Assembly (NCBI RefSeq): GCF_005217525.1
Contig: NZ_PNXQ01000016.1
Location: forward strand, 1 to 64,000
DNA length: 64,000 nucleotides
Origin: Paenibacillus terrae
GTDB taxonomy: Bacteria > Bacillota > Bacilli > Paenibacillales > Paenibacillaceae
Direction: 5' to 3'
Shown: one piece after another, positions 27,780-35,240 of the stretch
Position numbering within the stretch: position 1 is the stretch's first letter
Layout of the letters: each line of letters opens with the position of its first letter
Notes under the pieces: generated by a model
The model's database searches: none
The model's input: the letters and a program-made list of their open reading frames with translations, nothing else
Told to the model about the DNA's origin: nothing
Made by a program: the position numbers and the translations under genes

Positions 27780-28573
27780 TTGCACTGCTGGCCTCGGTGC
27801 TTGGAGTGTACCTGATGCTGCGGCGTCAGGCGCTGATGGCGGACATGCTATCGCATGTATCGCTGGCAGGGGTGGCAGCGGGAGCCTATTTGGGCATTAA
27901 TCCGACGATAACCGGTTTTATTGTGGCTATAATCGGAGCGATTATCGTTGAATACGTCCGCAGGTCTTATAAAACGTACAGCGAGATTTCTGTGGCAATT
28001 ATTATGGTAGGTGGCCTGTCGACGGCTGTTATTTTAATGAACCTGAATCAGAGCATTAATAAAGGCTTTTCAGCTTACTTATTCGGTTCGGTAGTAGCGG
28101 TCAATCAGACAGAGCTGATGTTGATGATCGCAGTGGCTGTGATCGGTGGGATTTTCTTTTTCGTATTTCGGCGTCCTTTGTACCAGATTACCTTTGATGA
28201 AGAGACGGCGAAGACAAATGGCCTTCCTGTCAAATCCATTTCATTTGCGTTTAGCATTTTGACAGGGATGATTGTAGCCGCTGCCATGCCGATTGTCGGT
28301 GTGTTGCTTGTCTCCTCACTGATCGTGTTACCGGCTGCGTTGGCGATTCGAATTGCTCCAAGCTTTGCCGCAGCCATCTGGATATCTATGGTGACCGCAT
28401 TGATCGGGGTATTTTCGGGTTTAACGGCGTCGTATGAACTGAGTACACCCCCAGGGGGAACGATTGCCATGGTGCTGTTATTATTCCTGATCGTGGGAAC
28501 CGGTATTCAAAAGCTGGTCCGCAAGCTGGGTAAGCAGCAGGCCTCCCGGCAGAAGAATGCAGCACGCCAGTGA
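27725..28573 (+). CDS. znuB: Zinc ABC transporter permease ZnuB
   Basis: A 282-aa ABC-3 family permease with about eight TM helices. It starts inside the end of znuC with GGAAGGAAG upstream. Typical stretches are LGVYLMLRRQALMADMLSHV, ISVAIIMVGGLSTAV and PIVGVLLVSSLIVLPAALA. It ends 51 nt before the znuA start. It forms the membrane channel of the zinc importer. Confidence 0.95.
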   Translation: MEMLHYDFMQRAFCAGGVIALLASVLGVYLMLRRQALMADMLSHVSLAGVAAGAYLGINPTITGFIVAIIGAIIVEYVRRSYKTYSEISVAIIMVGGLSTAVILMNLNQSINKGFSAYLFGSVVAVNQTELMLMIAVAVIGGIFFFVFRRPLYQITFDEETAKTNGLPVKSISFAFSILTGMIVAAAMPIVGVLLVSSLIVLPAALAIRIAPSFAAAIWISMVTALIGVFSGLTASYELSTPPGGTIAMVLLLFLIVGTGIQKLVRKLGKQQASRQKNAARQ

Positions 28574-28623
28574 ATGAAACAGTGCGTATTCTGAAAAACC
28601 AAACAAATAAAGGAGTTATGAGC

Positions 28624-29619
28624 ATGAATACATGGTTCAAAAAATCATTCGTATGGTCTGCGGGGCTGGCACTTATTTTGTCCGGCTGCGGAGCTAAATC
28701 TGATCATACAGCTACCAACGCTCCCCAAGCCGAGCCGAATCAGGCACAAACGACGGACAGCGGCAAAAAGCTGAAAGTGGTTACCACTTTTTATCCGATG
28801 TATGAGTTTACAAAGCAGGTCGCTGGAGATCATGCTGATGTAACCGTGCTGGTTCCTGCTGGTGCGGAGCCGCATGACTGGGAGCCAAGCGCCAAAGATA
28901 TGGCACAGGTGAAGGATGCCGACGTTTTTGTATATAACGGTATCGTCGAAGGCTGGGCAGAGCAGGCTTTGAGCAGCGCGTCTAACGACAAGCGTGTTGT
29001 GGTTGAAGCAAGCAAAGGGCTTAACCTGATGGAAGGTACTGCTGAGGAGGAAGAAGGAGAAGCACACGCTGAGGAAGGTCATAGTCACGATCATGTGCTG
29101 GACCCTCACGTATGGCTTGATCCGGTATTGGCCCAAAAGGAAGTAGAGTCCATTAAAGCGGGTCTTATCTCTGCAGATCCTGCGAACAAAGCAGATTATG
29201 AAAAAAATTCCAATGCATACATTGCTAAATTGAAAGAGCTGGATACCGAGTTTAAAACAGCTCTAAAAGATGTAAAGCGCAAAGACTTTATTACCCAGCA
29301 TGCTGCTTTTGGTTACCTGGCTAAGCAATACGGCCTGACCCAAGTGCCGATTGCTGGACTTTCTCCGGAGCAAGAGCCTACACCGGACAAGCTGGCGGGA
29401 ATTATCAAATTTGCCAAAGGGAATAATGTTAAAACGATTTTCTTTGAAACCCTTGTTGATCCAAAGGTCGCTGAAACTGTAGCTACTGAAATCGGTGCAA
29501 AAACCGATGTACTGAACCCACTCGAAGGACTGACGGATGAAGACAAACAGAAGAACCTCGATTACCTTGGCGTTATGAAAAACAACATGGAGGCTTTGAA
29601 AAAAGCCCTGAATGAATAG
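28624..29619 (+). CDS. znuA: Zinc-binding lipoprotein ZnuA
   Basis: A 331-aa cluster A-I metal-binding lipoprotein. The ATG at 28624 lies 8 nt after AGGAG; an ATG at 28618 is too close. The lipobox is LSGC. Likely metal ligands are His in GAEPHDWEP, His in DPHVWLDP, His in TQHAAFGYLA and an acidic residue near NPLEGL. An acidic, His-containing loop (EEEEGEAHAEEGHSHDH) is typical for zinc ZnuA proteins. It delivers zinc to ZnuB on the outer face of the membrane. A terminator follows. Confidence 0.95.
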   Translation: MNTWFKKSFVWSAGLALILSGCGAKSDHTATNAPQAEPNQAQTTDSGKKLKVVTTFYPMYEFTKQVAGDHADVTVLVPAGAEPHDWEPSAKDMAQVKDADVFVYNGIVEGWAEQALSSASNDKRVVVEASKGLNLMEGTAEEEEGEAHAEEGHSHDHVLDPHVWLDPVLAQKEVESIKAGLISADPANKADYEKNSNAYIAKLKELDTEFKTALKDVKRKDFITQHAAFGYLAKQYGLTQVPIAGLSPEQEPTPDKLAGIIKFAKGNNVKTIFFETLVDPKVAETVATEIGAKTDVLNPLEGLTDEDKQKNLDYLGVMKNNMEALKKALNE

Positions 29620-29633
29620 AATATATTTGCAGA

Positions 29634-29667
29634 CAGACGCTGGGACTATATGGGCGTCTGTTTTTTT
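29634..29667 (+). terminator. Terminator of the znu operon
   Basis: CAGACGC at 29634-29640 pairs with GCGTCTG at 29654-29660 and is followed by seven T. Confidence 0.92.
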
Positions 29668-29680
29668 ATGCATGAAAAAG

Positions 29681-29717
29681 AGTAGGCGGAACGGCACAAT
29701 AGGTCACTTTTAAGTCC
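29681..29717 (+). repeat. Remnant of the dispersed hairpin repeat
   Basis: AGTAGGCGGAACGG at 29681-29694, followed by a GGTCaCTTTT stretch, resembles the left half of the repeat copy at 63152-63197. The right half is missing. Confidence 0.45.
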
Positions 29718-29749
29718 AGCTTATATAGTGCTAAGGTTCCAGTGTATAC

Positions 29750-29983
29750 CTAGTACTTTGTGATCTTCACCCTACAGGAATAATTTACGTCATTATGAAA
29801 ACCTGTTTTGAAAACTAATTCAATAGTATCTGGTTTAAAATTCCGTTTGTAATCCATTGGTAACGTTTTTATTTTTAACAGATTTTTTCTATTAACTTCA
29901 GTTATTATTTCACCGATATTGAAACTTGGATATGCATTTTGTTCAGCAGTCAGCATCTGAATGAAGAAGTATGATATATACAA
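29750..29983 (-). CDS. Possible small hypothetical protein (up to 77 aa)
   Basis: An AT-rich frame that could start at 29983 or at an ATG at 29956. The end (KPDTIELVFKTGFHNDVNYS) looks like a natural beta-hairpin protein. However, it lies over the control region of the cheY-like gene and no strong ribosome binding site was seen. It could be a real gene, a remnant or chance. Confidence 0.3.
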   Translation of the reverse strand: MYISYFFIQMLTAEQNAYPSFNIGEIITEVNRKNLLKIKTLPMDYKRNFKPDTIELVFKTGFHNDVNYSCRVKITKY

Positions 29984-30001
29984 CGACAGGAGAGATTAAC
30001 C

Positions 30002-30364
30002 TTGGCAACCATTATAGTCGTCGACGATTCTTTATTTATGCGATCTGTGCTTAAGGATATTTTTTTGGATTTGGGTCACTCTGTTATTGCGGAGGCGGAA
30101 AATGGGTATGACGCTGTTTTGAAGTACTCGAACCTTCGTCCAGATCTAATCACCATGGACATTAATATGCCCAAGATGGATGGACTTGAGGCTGTTGAAA
30201 AGATTATAAGGCTTGATCCTCAGGCTAAAATTTTAATGTGCTCTGCTTTGGGTCAGCAAGAAGCGATTATCAAAGCATTTCAGGCAGGTGCAAAGGACTT
30301 CATTGTTAAACCATTTCAAATGGAGAGAGTTGTGAACGCAATCACAAAAATATTTGGTAGTTGA
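30002..30364 (+). CDS. Orphan CheY-like response regulator
   Basis: A 120-aa single receiver domain from a TTG start with AGGAGAG upstream. The acidic pair is VVDDS (residues 7-9), the phosphoacceptor Asp53 is in TMDINMP, a switch residue lies in CSALGQ and the conserved lysine in VKPF. There is no output domain and no kinase nearby. It could serve chemotaxis or motility, or another histidine kinase elsewhere. The unknown gene at 30502 may be co-expressed. Confidence 0.88.
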   Translation: MATIIVVDDSLFMRSVLKDIFLDLGHSVIAEAENGYDAVLKYSNLRPDLITMDINMPKMDGLEAVEKIIRLDPQAKILMCSALGQQEAIIKAFQAGAKDFIVKPFQMERVVNAITKIFGS

Positions 30365-30501
30365 TTGATCGGATTAACCGTACCCATTCATGATGATGGC
30401 TGCAATCCATAAGTTGAACGAGAGAGCAATTCTATGACATAAGATTTTAATTTACATAAATATGAAGCATCTTGAAAATGAGTAAGAGGGTTGTGATTTA
30501 A

Positions 30502-31011
30502 ATGAATGTGGAGATGAATAGGATGAGCAATCGGGTTTTATCTCAAAAGGTATTTATCGATGAACTGATCACCACGGTTAGGAAAGGAGGGCTTGTCCCT
30601 GTATGTTATGAACACCTCATTAGCGAGCAACGAGAAAGAATAGATGCTCTTAACAGTGAACTTACCGCGCGCATAGAAGGGGTGGAAACGGATTTAATTC
30701 CTGCTTCGACGTATTCCATTCCTTTTTCCAATGGTGACATTATTTTTCTTGCTCGTTACATTGTGCTCATTGGGGACAACACCGAGGGTTGCTTTGTTTT
30801 TTACAGAGCTGAAGAATGTGAAAGCCCGGAAGAGTACCATTTTATAACAAGCTCTTACCAGCTTCCACATTTGTTGCCTGAGTTATCTCTTATGTTAAAA
30901 GAACATAGCGCTAATGAGCCTGTTGATATCCTGACTTATTGGAGTGGCCAAGCCTATCCGTTGAAAAGTTTGAATAAAGAGGATATCAAGCTGTCCACCT
31001 ACGAATTTTAA
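30502..31011 (+). CDS. Uncharacterised soluble protein (169 aa)
   Basis: Start at the ATG at 30502, with AAGAGGG about 11 nt upstream. There is no TM or signal. The N-terminus is helical (VFIDELITTVRKGGLVPVCYEHLI). A beta-rich part follows (YSIPFSNGDIIFLARYIVLI and GCFVFYRAEECES). I do not recognise it. It lies 137 nt after the CheY-like gene on the same strand, in an AT-rich patch, and ends at a terminator. Confidence 0.6.
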   Translation: MNVEMNRMSNRVLSQKVFIDELITTVRKGGLVPVCYEHLISEQRERIDALNSELTARIEGVETDLIPASTYSIPFSNGDIIFLARYIVLIGDNTEGCFVFYRAEECESPEEYHFITSSYQLPHLLPELSLMLKEHSANEPVDILTYWSGQAYPLKSLNKEDIKLSTYEF

Positions 31012-31047
31012 TTCCGCACCAGCGATTTAATTCTGACAAGCGTTAAA

Positions 31048-31086
31048 TGGCAAGCCCCTCATCACTTGGAGGCTTGCCACTTTTCT
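31048..31086 (+). terminator. Terminator after the 169-aa gene
   Basis: TGGCAAGCC at 31048-31056 pairs with GGCTTGCCA at 31071-31079 and is followed by CTTTTC. Confidence 0.8.
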
Positions 31087-31159
31087 AATGTTAAGAACTG
31101 TCCAACTTCGAGGGAGTGTTTAAATATTGAATTAGTTGTGGATGTGTTGTGATTCGTTA

Positions 31160-31996
31160 TTATTTAGATGAATATTCGTTTACTTCGAATGTCAAAATTT
31201 TATTGAATATTACATAGTCTTTGCGGCTGTTGAAAGGGCCCTTGTTATTGGTATGTCTATCAATGGCGAAGAAAGAAGCACCCCGTCCGGCATCTTTAGC
31301 GTCATACCACTGAATGAAAGAGGCTAGTTCTTTCTTGCTTATATCAAATTCTTTTTCAAGCCCGTTATCCATAGTCACTACCAGAATTGCACGGTCACCA
31401 CTCGGCTGTGAGGGTTCGGATGGTTCAGAGGGCTTTGACGGTTCGGAAGGTTTAGTTGGTTCTGACGGTTCAGGAGTTGGCGCTACCTCGACAGGTTTAA
31501 AAGGAAGTAACGACCCATCCGTATCAATTGCATATATAAATAAATAATTTGGTGTTTTATTTACAAATTCAACAGAGTGCTCTCCTTGAGGCAAGTTTAA
31601 TTTTTCGTACATGATTTTACGGGCTGCTACGTCACTTCCAGTCAAAGAAAAGTTATCAACCTTAACGCCATCTATAACGACATCAATGCTGCTGGAACCA
31701 GACCACCAAGTGGTGGAAATTAATCTTAATTTAGTACCTTTAAAATTAAACTTTAAACTGGTTCCAGATTTTTGCCAGGGAGAAGTCCAGGTGATTGGGC
31801 CAGTATTATCACGAAACCAATTACCACCTAGATAGGTGATCTCGGGCGTATTCGCTTCATAACGAGACCATCCTTCTTCCGGTTTATTAAGGACATCCCC
31901 CGTAGCCGCAGCATATGTGCTGTGGCTAGTACTAAAAAAGAGGACCATCATCCAAACTACCGTGAATAAAGTTAGCTTTACAAATTTCATAATCAT
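31160..31996 (-). CDS. Secreted protein with jelly-roll-like domain and PSEP linker
   Basis: A 278-aa protein. AAAGGAG lies before ATGs at 31996 and 31990. The signal peptide (LTLFTVVWMMVLFF, then STYAAA) is clear. Residues about 40-165 look like a carbohydrate-binding-type beta sandwich (SGTSLKFNFKGTKLRLIST, IDVVIDGVKVDNF, LPQGEHSVEFVN). A linker of P-S-E/K-P repeats follows, and then about 75 residues with FSLTG-unlike charged sequence ending in EVNEYSSK. A surface or cell-wall role is an inference. The substrate is unknown. Confidence 0.75.
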   Translation of the reverse strand: MIMKFVKLTLFTVVWMMVLFFSTSHSTYAAATGDVLNKPEEGWSRYEANTPEITYLGGNWFRDNTGPITWTSPWQKSGTSLKFNFKGTKLRLISTTWWSGSSSIDVVIDGVKVDNFSLTGSDVAARKIMYEKLNLPQGEHSVEFVNKTPNYLFIYAIDTDGSLLPFKPVEVAPTPEPSEPTKPSEPSKPSEPSEPSQPSGDRAILVVTMDNGLEKEFDISKKELASFIQWYDAKDAGRGASFFAIDRHTNNKGPFNSRKDYVIFNKILTFEVNEYSSK

Positions 31997-32214
31997 TACA
32001 CTCCTTTAAATTTTATTTTCTTACCAAGACTACAAAAAATGAAAAGTATTGTCTAAACATTAATACCTATATTTATAAATAAATGTTTATAAAACCCATA
32101 TATATTGGAGTTTGGAATATTCTACGTTCCAGGATATAGGCATAATACTATGATGATCTATTACATGTGGGCTGGAATTACGATTGGGAAGATTCATTTT
32201 TTGATGCCAAAGTG

Positions 32215-32265
32215 TGTTAAATAATCCCCTGAGAGCATCACATTCTCTCAGGGGATTATTTAACA
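32215..32265. terminator. Perfect 21-bp inverted repeat upstream of the SOS-type promoter
   Basis: TGTTAAATAATCCCCTGAGAG-type arms occupy 32215-32235 and 32245-32265 around a 9-nt loop. The GC-rich core with T/A-rich ends on both sides resembles a bidirectional terminator. It lies directly before the -35 of the mini-WYL/YolD promoter. The remainder of the gap 31997-32214 shows nothing I can name. Confidence 0.65.
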
Positions 32266-32310
32266 TTGATAATCAAACGCATGTTCGCATATAATACAAA
32301 CAAACGTTCT
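32266..32310 (+). promoter_or_regulatory. Promoter with two LexA (SOS) boxes
   Basis: TTGATA (32266-32271), an 18-nt spacer and TATAAT (32290-32295) form a strong promoter. CAAACGCATGTTCG (32274-32287) lies in the spacer and CAAACAAACGTTCT (32297-32310) at the start site. Each fits the Gram-positive LexA consensus CGAACRNRYGTTYC except at two positions. LexA would block RNA polymerase until DNA damage. Confidence 0.75.
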
Positions 32311-32328
32311 GATAAGGAGTGAAGGAGC

Positions 32329-32523
32329 ATGCTGGAAAAATACGTGGGACAGATCGTGGAAATCGTGTATATGGACCGGAAGGGCAAGCTGTCTCAGCGG
32401 CGCATTGAGGTGCATCGTGTGCGGAATGGTTTGATACGGGCCACTTGTTTACAGACAGGCCAGCCACGCGTTTTTCGATTAGATCAGGTACTGGCATGGC
32501 ATCCGGTAACCAGAACAGCATAG
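32329..32523 (+). CDS. Mini-WYL-like protein (64 aa)
   Basis: AAGGAGTGAAGGAG precedes the ATG. The sequence has the pattern of a lone WYL C-terminal beta domain: VEIVYMDRKGKLSQRRIEVH, LIRATCLQTGQPRVFRLDQV. WYL domains are ligand or nucleic-acid sensors in regulators and defence proteins, and free-standing ones are uncommon in annotations. It sits 12 nt before a YolD gene under LexA-like boxes, so it is probably DNA-damage induced. Its function is unknown. Confidence 0.75.
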   Translation: MLEKYVGQIVEIVYMDRKGKLSQRRIEVHRVRNGLIRATCLQTGQPRVFRLDQVLAWHPVTRTA

Positions 32524-32535
32524 GAGGCGTTTACA

Positions 32536-32871
32536 ATGGGGAAAAAGCTTGAAGGGAACGGCATATGGGAAAGCTCGCGCATGATCTTGCCTGAACATCG
32601 GGATGCATATTTGCGACTGATGAAGGAGCAGGGGAGACGCGGCAAGCCGACACTGGACGATCAGGAAATGCAGCAGATTGAGCAGGCGATCATCGTTTCC
32701 TATAACGAGCGGAAGCCCATTACGCTGCGGGTATTTAATCCATTTGATGATGAGGAGCTGTGCGGGTTTGTGACGGTGATTAACACGAGTCGGCGGGAAG
32801 TGAAGCTGTCCCGTGGGGAAGAGGATTTTAGCTGGATTAAGCTGGAGGAAATTATAGAGGCAGATATATGA
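32536..32871 (+). CDS. YolD-like protein
   Basis: A 111-aa YolD-family protein. It has the typical start LEGNGIWESSRMILPEHRDA, a helical middle and a beta part with ITLRVFNPFDDEELCGFV and WIKLEEI. YolD proteins usually accompany UmuC-like Y-family polymerases (UvrX, YqjW) in SOS operons. No polymerase gene is next to it here. It is in one unit with the mini-WYL gene. Confidence 0.88.
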   Translation: MGKKLEGNGIWESSRMILPEHRDAYLRLMKEQGRRGKPTLDDQEMQQIEQAIIVSYNERKPITLRVFNPFDDEELCGFVTVINTSRREVKLSRGEEDFSWIKLEEIIEADI

Positions 32872-32990
32872 GCATTTTGCAACAATCCCAAGAGCGGTTT
32901 TAAATCAGCAATATAGAGATCGAAACGGTTTAGTTCGTCTATCTATTGTACTTTCGAACGTTGGGAATCGAATGTTGTAAAATGCTGATT
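32871..32990 (+). other. Structured 3' element after yolD
   Basis: AGCATTTTGCAACA (32871-32884) pairs with TGTTGTAAAATGCT (32973-32986), then TCCCAA with TTGGGA. Inside, CGAA/TTCG and ATAGA/TCTAT form a further arm. The fold begins in the yolD stop region and could be an mRNA 3' structure, a small RNA or an old mobile repeat. Confidence 0.5.
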
Positions 32991-32999
32991 TTAAAAAAT

Positions 33000-33023
33000 A
33001 GTCCGGGTAAGTCGGACTTTTTT
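33000..33023. terminator. Terminator after the structured element
   Basis: AGTCCG (33000-33005) and CGGACT (33013-33018) surround a 7-nt loop and are followed by six T in total. An A-run on the left would allow use in both directions. Confidence 0.88.
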
Positions 33024-33111
33024 ACGTTCGTTCTGTTGGATGAAAATAAGATTGTAGCCGTAGGAATATAGGCATAAAATGAATCAGTAATGGTAAAAGG
33101 AGGGGTTCAGC

Positions 33112-33456
33112 TTGAAAATAAGTAAAAACAATGCCGAACATTACATATGGGGAGACCAATGTGATGGTTGGCGTTTGGTGAAAAATAAGGATTTGAGTAT
33201 TATTCATGAGCGTATGCCCGGGAACACACACGAGGTCAGACATTATCACCATCATGCACGCCAATTCTTCTTCATTTTATCAGGTACAGCCATACTTGAA
33301 ATGGATGGTGAACGAATCCAATTAGGATCTCAGGAAGGCTGTGAGGTTCCTCCTTTGGTTCCTCATCAAATGTTTAACGAAACGAATGAGGATGTTGAAT
33401 TTTTGGTGATCTCTCAGCCTGCGAGCAGAGGTGATCGGGTCCTGACTGAAAAATAA
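33112..33456 (+). CDS. Cupin-domain protein
   Basis: A 114-aa single cupin from a TTG start with AAAGGAGG upstream. Cupin motif 1 appears as RHYHHHARQFFFILSGTAILE (His ligands and Glu-position replaced by Gln), and motif 2 as PPLVPHQMFN with a His. It should bind a metal and a small ligand; sugar or polyketide type functions cannot be told apart. It is a single gene with its own terminator at 33673. Confidence 0.85.
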   Translation: MKISKNNAEHYIWGDQCDGWRLVKNKDLSIIHERMPGNTHEVRHYHHHARQFFFILSGTAILEMDGERIQLGSQEGCEVPPLVPHQMFNETNEDVEFLVISQPASRGDRVLTEK

Positions 33457-33819
33457 TATTTCGGCAGCCCATCATTTTCCGATCTCGCAACCGGAGCGAA
33501 CAGCGCACTGGCTAAAGCAGCACATATAAATCATGTCTGACTGGTCTTTTCATTAAAAATATCCTTTGAATCTACTGGAAGAGCTTGTACATGATGGAGA
33601 TAGTTCGTAACAGTAGCAAAAATCTCATATGAAAAGCCGCACTCCTGATTCTGTCAGGAAGAAATGCCAAAGAACCACAGTGAAAATGGTCGAAATGACG
33701 ATTTTTGTTGTGGTTTTTTATTCTATTTTAGGAATTAAAAGCAGTTTTTGTCCAAATTCCAGTCTGAAATGTCCATGGAATGAGGATATTTATTCCATAT
33801 AATAAGGAGGTGAATTAAT
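33457..33819. other. Gene-free region before the siderophore operon
   Basis: No coding frame is convincing. A terminator hairpin (AACCACA at 33673-33679 with TGTGGTT near 33709-33715, then T-rich) lies in it. A possible -10, TATAAT at 33798-33803, has only a weak -35. AAGGAGGTG at 33804 would be upstream of the transcript if that -10 is used. Confidence 0.5.
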
Positions 33820-33834
33820 TGAAAATGATTATCA
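33820..33834. promoter_or_regulatory. Fur box of the siderophore biosynthesis operon
   Basis: TGAAAATGATTATCA matches the Fur consensus TGATAATNATTATCA except at one position. It lies just after a TATAAT at 33798-33803 and before the chosen start at 33855. Iron-loaded Fur would repress the operon. Confidence 0.88.
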
Positions 33835-33854
33835 ATATCAAAGGAGTGGTCGAG

Positions 33855-35228
33855 TTGCCAAAAGCTACTACTGCTATCTCGCAAAATACTCGTTATCTGG
33901 AGAGTCAGGCTGCACGGGAATCCAATGCCAGATCCTACCCCCGACGTATTCCCATTGCCATCGCCGAAGCAGAGGGCATTCATGTCAAGGATATGGATGG
34001 AAAAATGTATTACGATTGCTTGGCCGGGGCCGGAACTTTAGCACTCGGTCATAATCATCCGGTGGTCATTGAGGCGATCAGGGAGCTGCTGGATCACAAG
34101 CGTCCGTTGCATACGCTGGATTTGACTACTCCGGTGAAGGAGCAATTTGTAGAAGAGCTGTTCGCCAGTCTGCCTCCTGAATTTGCCCGTCAGGCAAAAA
34201 TTCAATTTTGTGGCCCGACCGGGGGAGATGCGGTGGAAGCCGCGATCAAGCTGGTCAAAACGGCTACGGGCCGCCGAAGCATTTTTTCCTTTCAGGGAGG
34301 TTATCATGGCTCGACCCACGCTACGATGAGTCTCAGTGGTACTTTGGGGCAAAAAGAGCGGGTACAGGGCTTGATACCGGATGTTCACTTTATGCCCTAT
34401 CCCTATGCGTATCGTTGCCCGTTTGGAGCAGGTGGAGACCAGACGCAGGCGCATAGCAGTCGTTATATCGAAAATCTGCTGGATGATCCCGAGAGCGGGA
34501 TTGCTACGCCTTGCGCTTTTATTCTGGAGGTGGTTCAGGGGGAAGGAGGCTCTATTCCTGCGCCTGTGGAGTGGCTTCGGGAAATTCGCCGTATCACCAG
34601 GGAACGGAATATCCCGCTAATCATTGATGAAGTGCAAACCGGGCTTGGACGAACGGGGAAGCTGTTTGCTTTTGAACATGCTGACATTATTCCCGATGTG
34701 CTGGTCTTGTCCAAAGCGATCGGCGGCAGTCTGCCGCTGTCGGTTGTGATTTATAACGAAGCGCTGGATGTATGGAATCCGGGTGCACATATTGGTACTT
34801 TTCGTGGCAATCAGATGGCCATGGCTGCCGGGCTGGCCACGCTGAAATATATCAAGGAGCACGGTATACCCGACCATGCCGCGGCCAGAGGCCAACAATT
34901 AATGGGGCATCTGAATTCCTTGAAGCAGCAAACAGGCTGCATCGGAGATGTACGCGGCCGGGGGCTTATGATCGGGGTGGAAATTGTGGATGACCGACAG
35001 CCTGTAGATCAGCTAGGACATCATCCGGCTCATAAGCAGCTAGCCTCTCGAATACAGCAGGAATGCCTGAAACGTGGACTCATTTTGGAGGTGGGGGGAA
35101 GGCATTCGGCCGTGATGCGCTTTTTACCGCCGCTGATTGTGACGGAGCGCCAAATTGACGACATTTTCCTCATCTTTAGTGAAGCGGTGCATGTGGCCTA
35201 TGCCGGGTTGCAGCACGGTCATGGTTAA
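33855..35228 (+). CDS. Diaminobutyrate-2-oxoglutarate aminotransferase
   Basis: A 457-aa class III PLP aminotransferase. AAGGAG lies 8 nt before the TTG at 33855; an upstream TTG (33819) would put the Fur box in the coding region, so I reject it. Typical stretches are DCLAGAGTLALGHNHP, CGPTGGDAVEAAIKL, SFQGGYHGSTHATMS, IIDEVQTGLGRTG and the PLP lysine in VLSKAIGG (about 287). It makes L-2,4-diaminobutyrate from aspartate semialdehyde and glutamate. It is the same family as AcsF, PvdH and RhbA. As first gene of the siderophore operon it supplies the diamine building block. Confidence 0.9.
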   Translation: MPKATTAISQNTRYLESQAARESNARSYPRRIPIAIAEAEGIHVKDMDGKMYYDCLAGAGTLALGHNHPVVIEAIRELLDHKRPLHTLDLTTPVKEQFVEELFASLPPEFARQAKIQFCGPTGGDAVEAAIKLVKTATGRRSIFSFQGGYHGSTHATMSLSGTLGQKERVQGLIPDVHFMPYPYAYRCPFGAGGDQTQAHSSRYIENLLDDPESGIATPCAFILEVVQGEGGSIPAPVEWLREIRRITRERNIPLIIDEVQTGLGRTGKLFAFEHADIIPDVLVLSKAIGGSLPLSVVIYNEALDVWNPGAHIGTFRGNQMAMAAGLATLKYIKEHGIPDHAAARGQQLMGHLNSLKQQTGCIGDVRGRGLMIGVEIVDDRQPVDQLGHHPAHKQLASRIQQECLKRGLILEVGGRHSAVMRFLPPLIVTERQIDDIFLIFSEAVHVAYAGLQHGHG

Positions 35229-35240
35229 GCAGGTCAAGGA

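Noticed and set aside
31400-31500. Repeated GGTTCxGAxGG units
   Set aside because: They encode the P-S-E/K-P linker of the secreted protein.
33470-33660. Possible gene remnant after the cupin gene
   Set aside because: Short frames with no recognisable protein similarity; nothing that can be supported.
33819-33854. Upstream TTG start of the aminotransferase gene
   Set aside because: It has a good AAGGAGGTG, but a near-perfect Fur box would lie in the coding region and the next TTG also has a good site.
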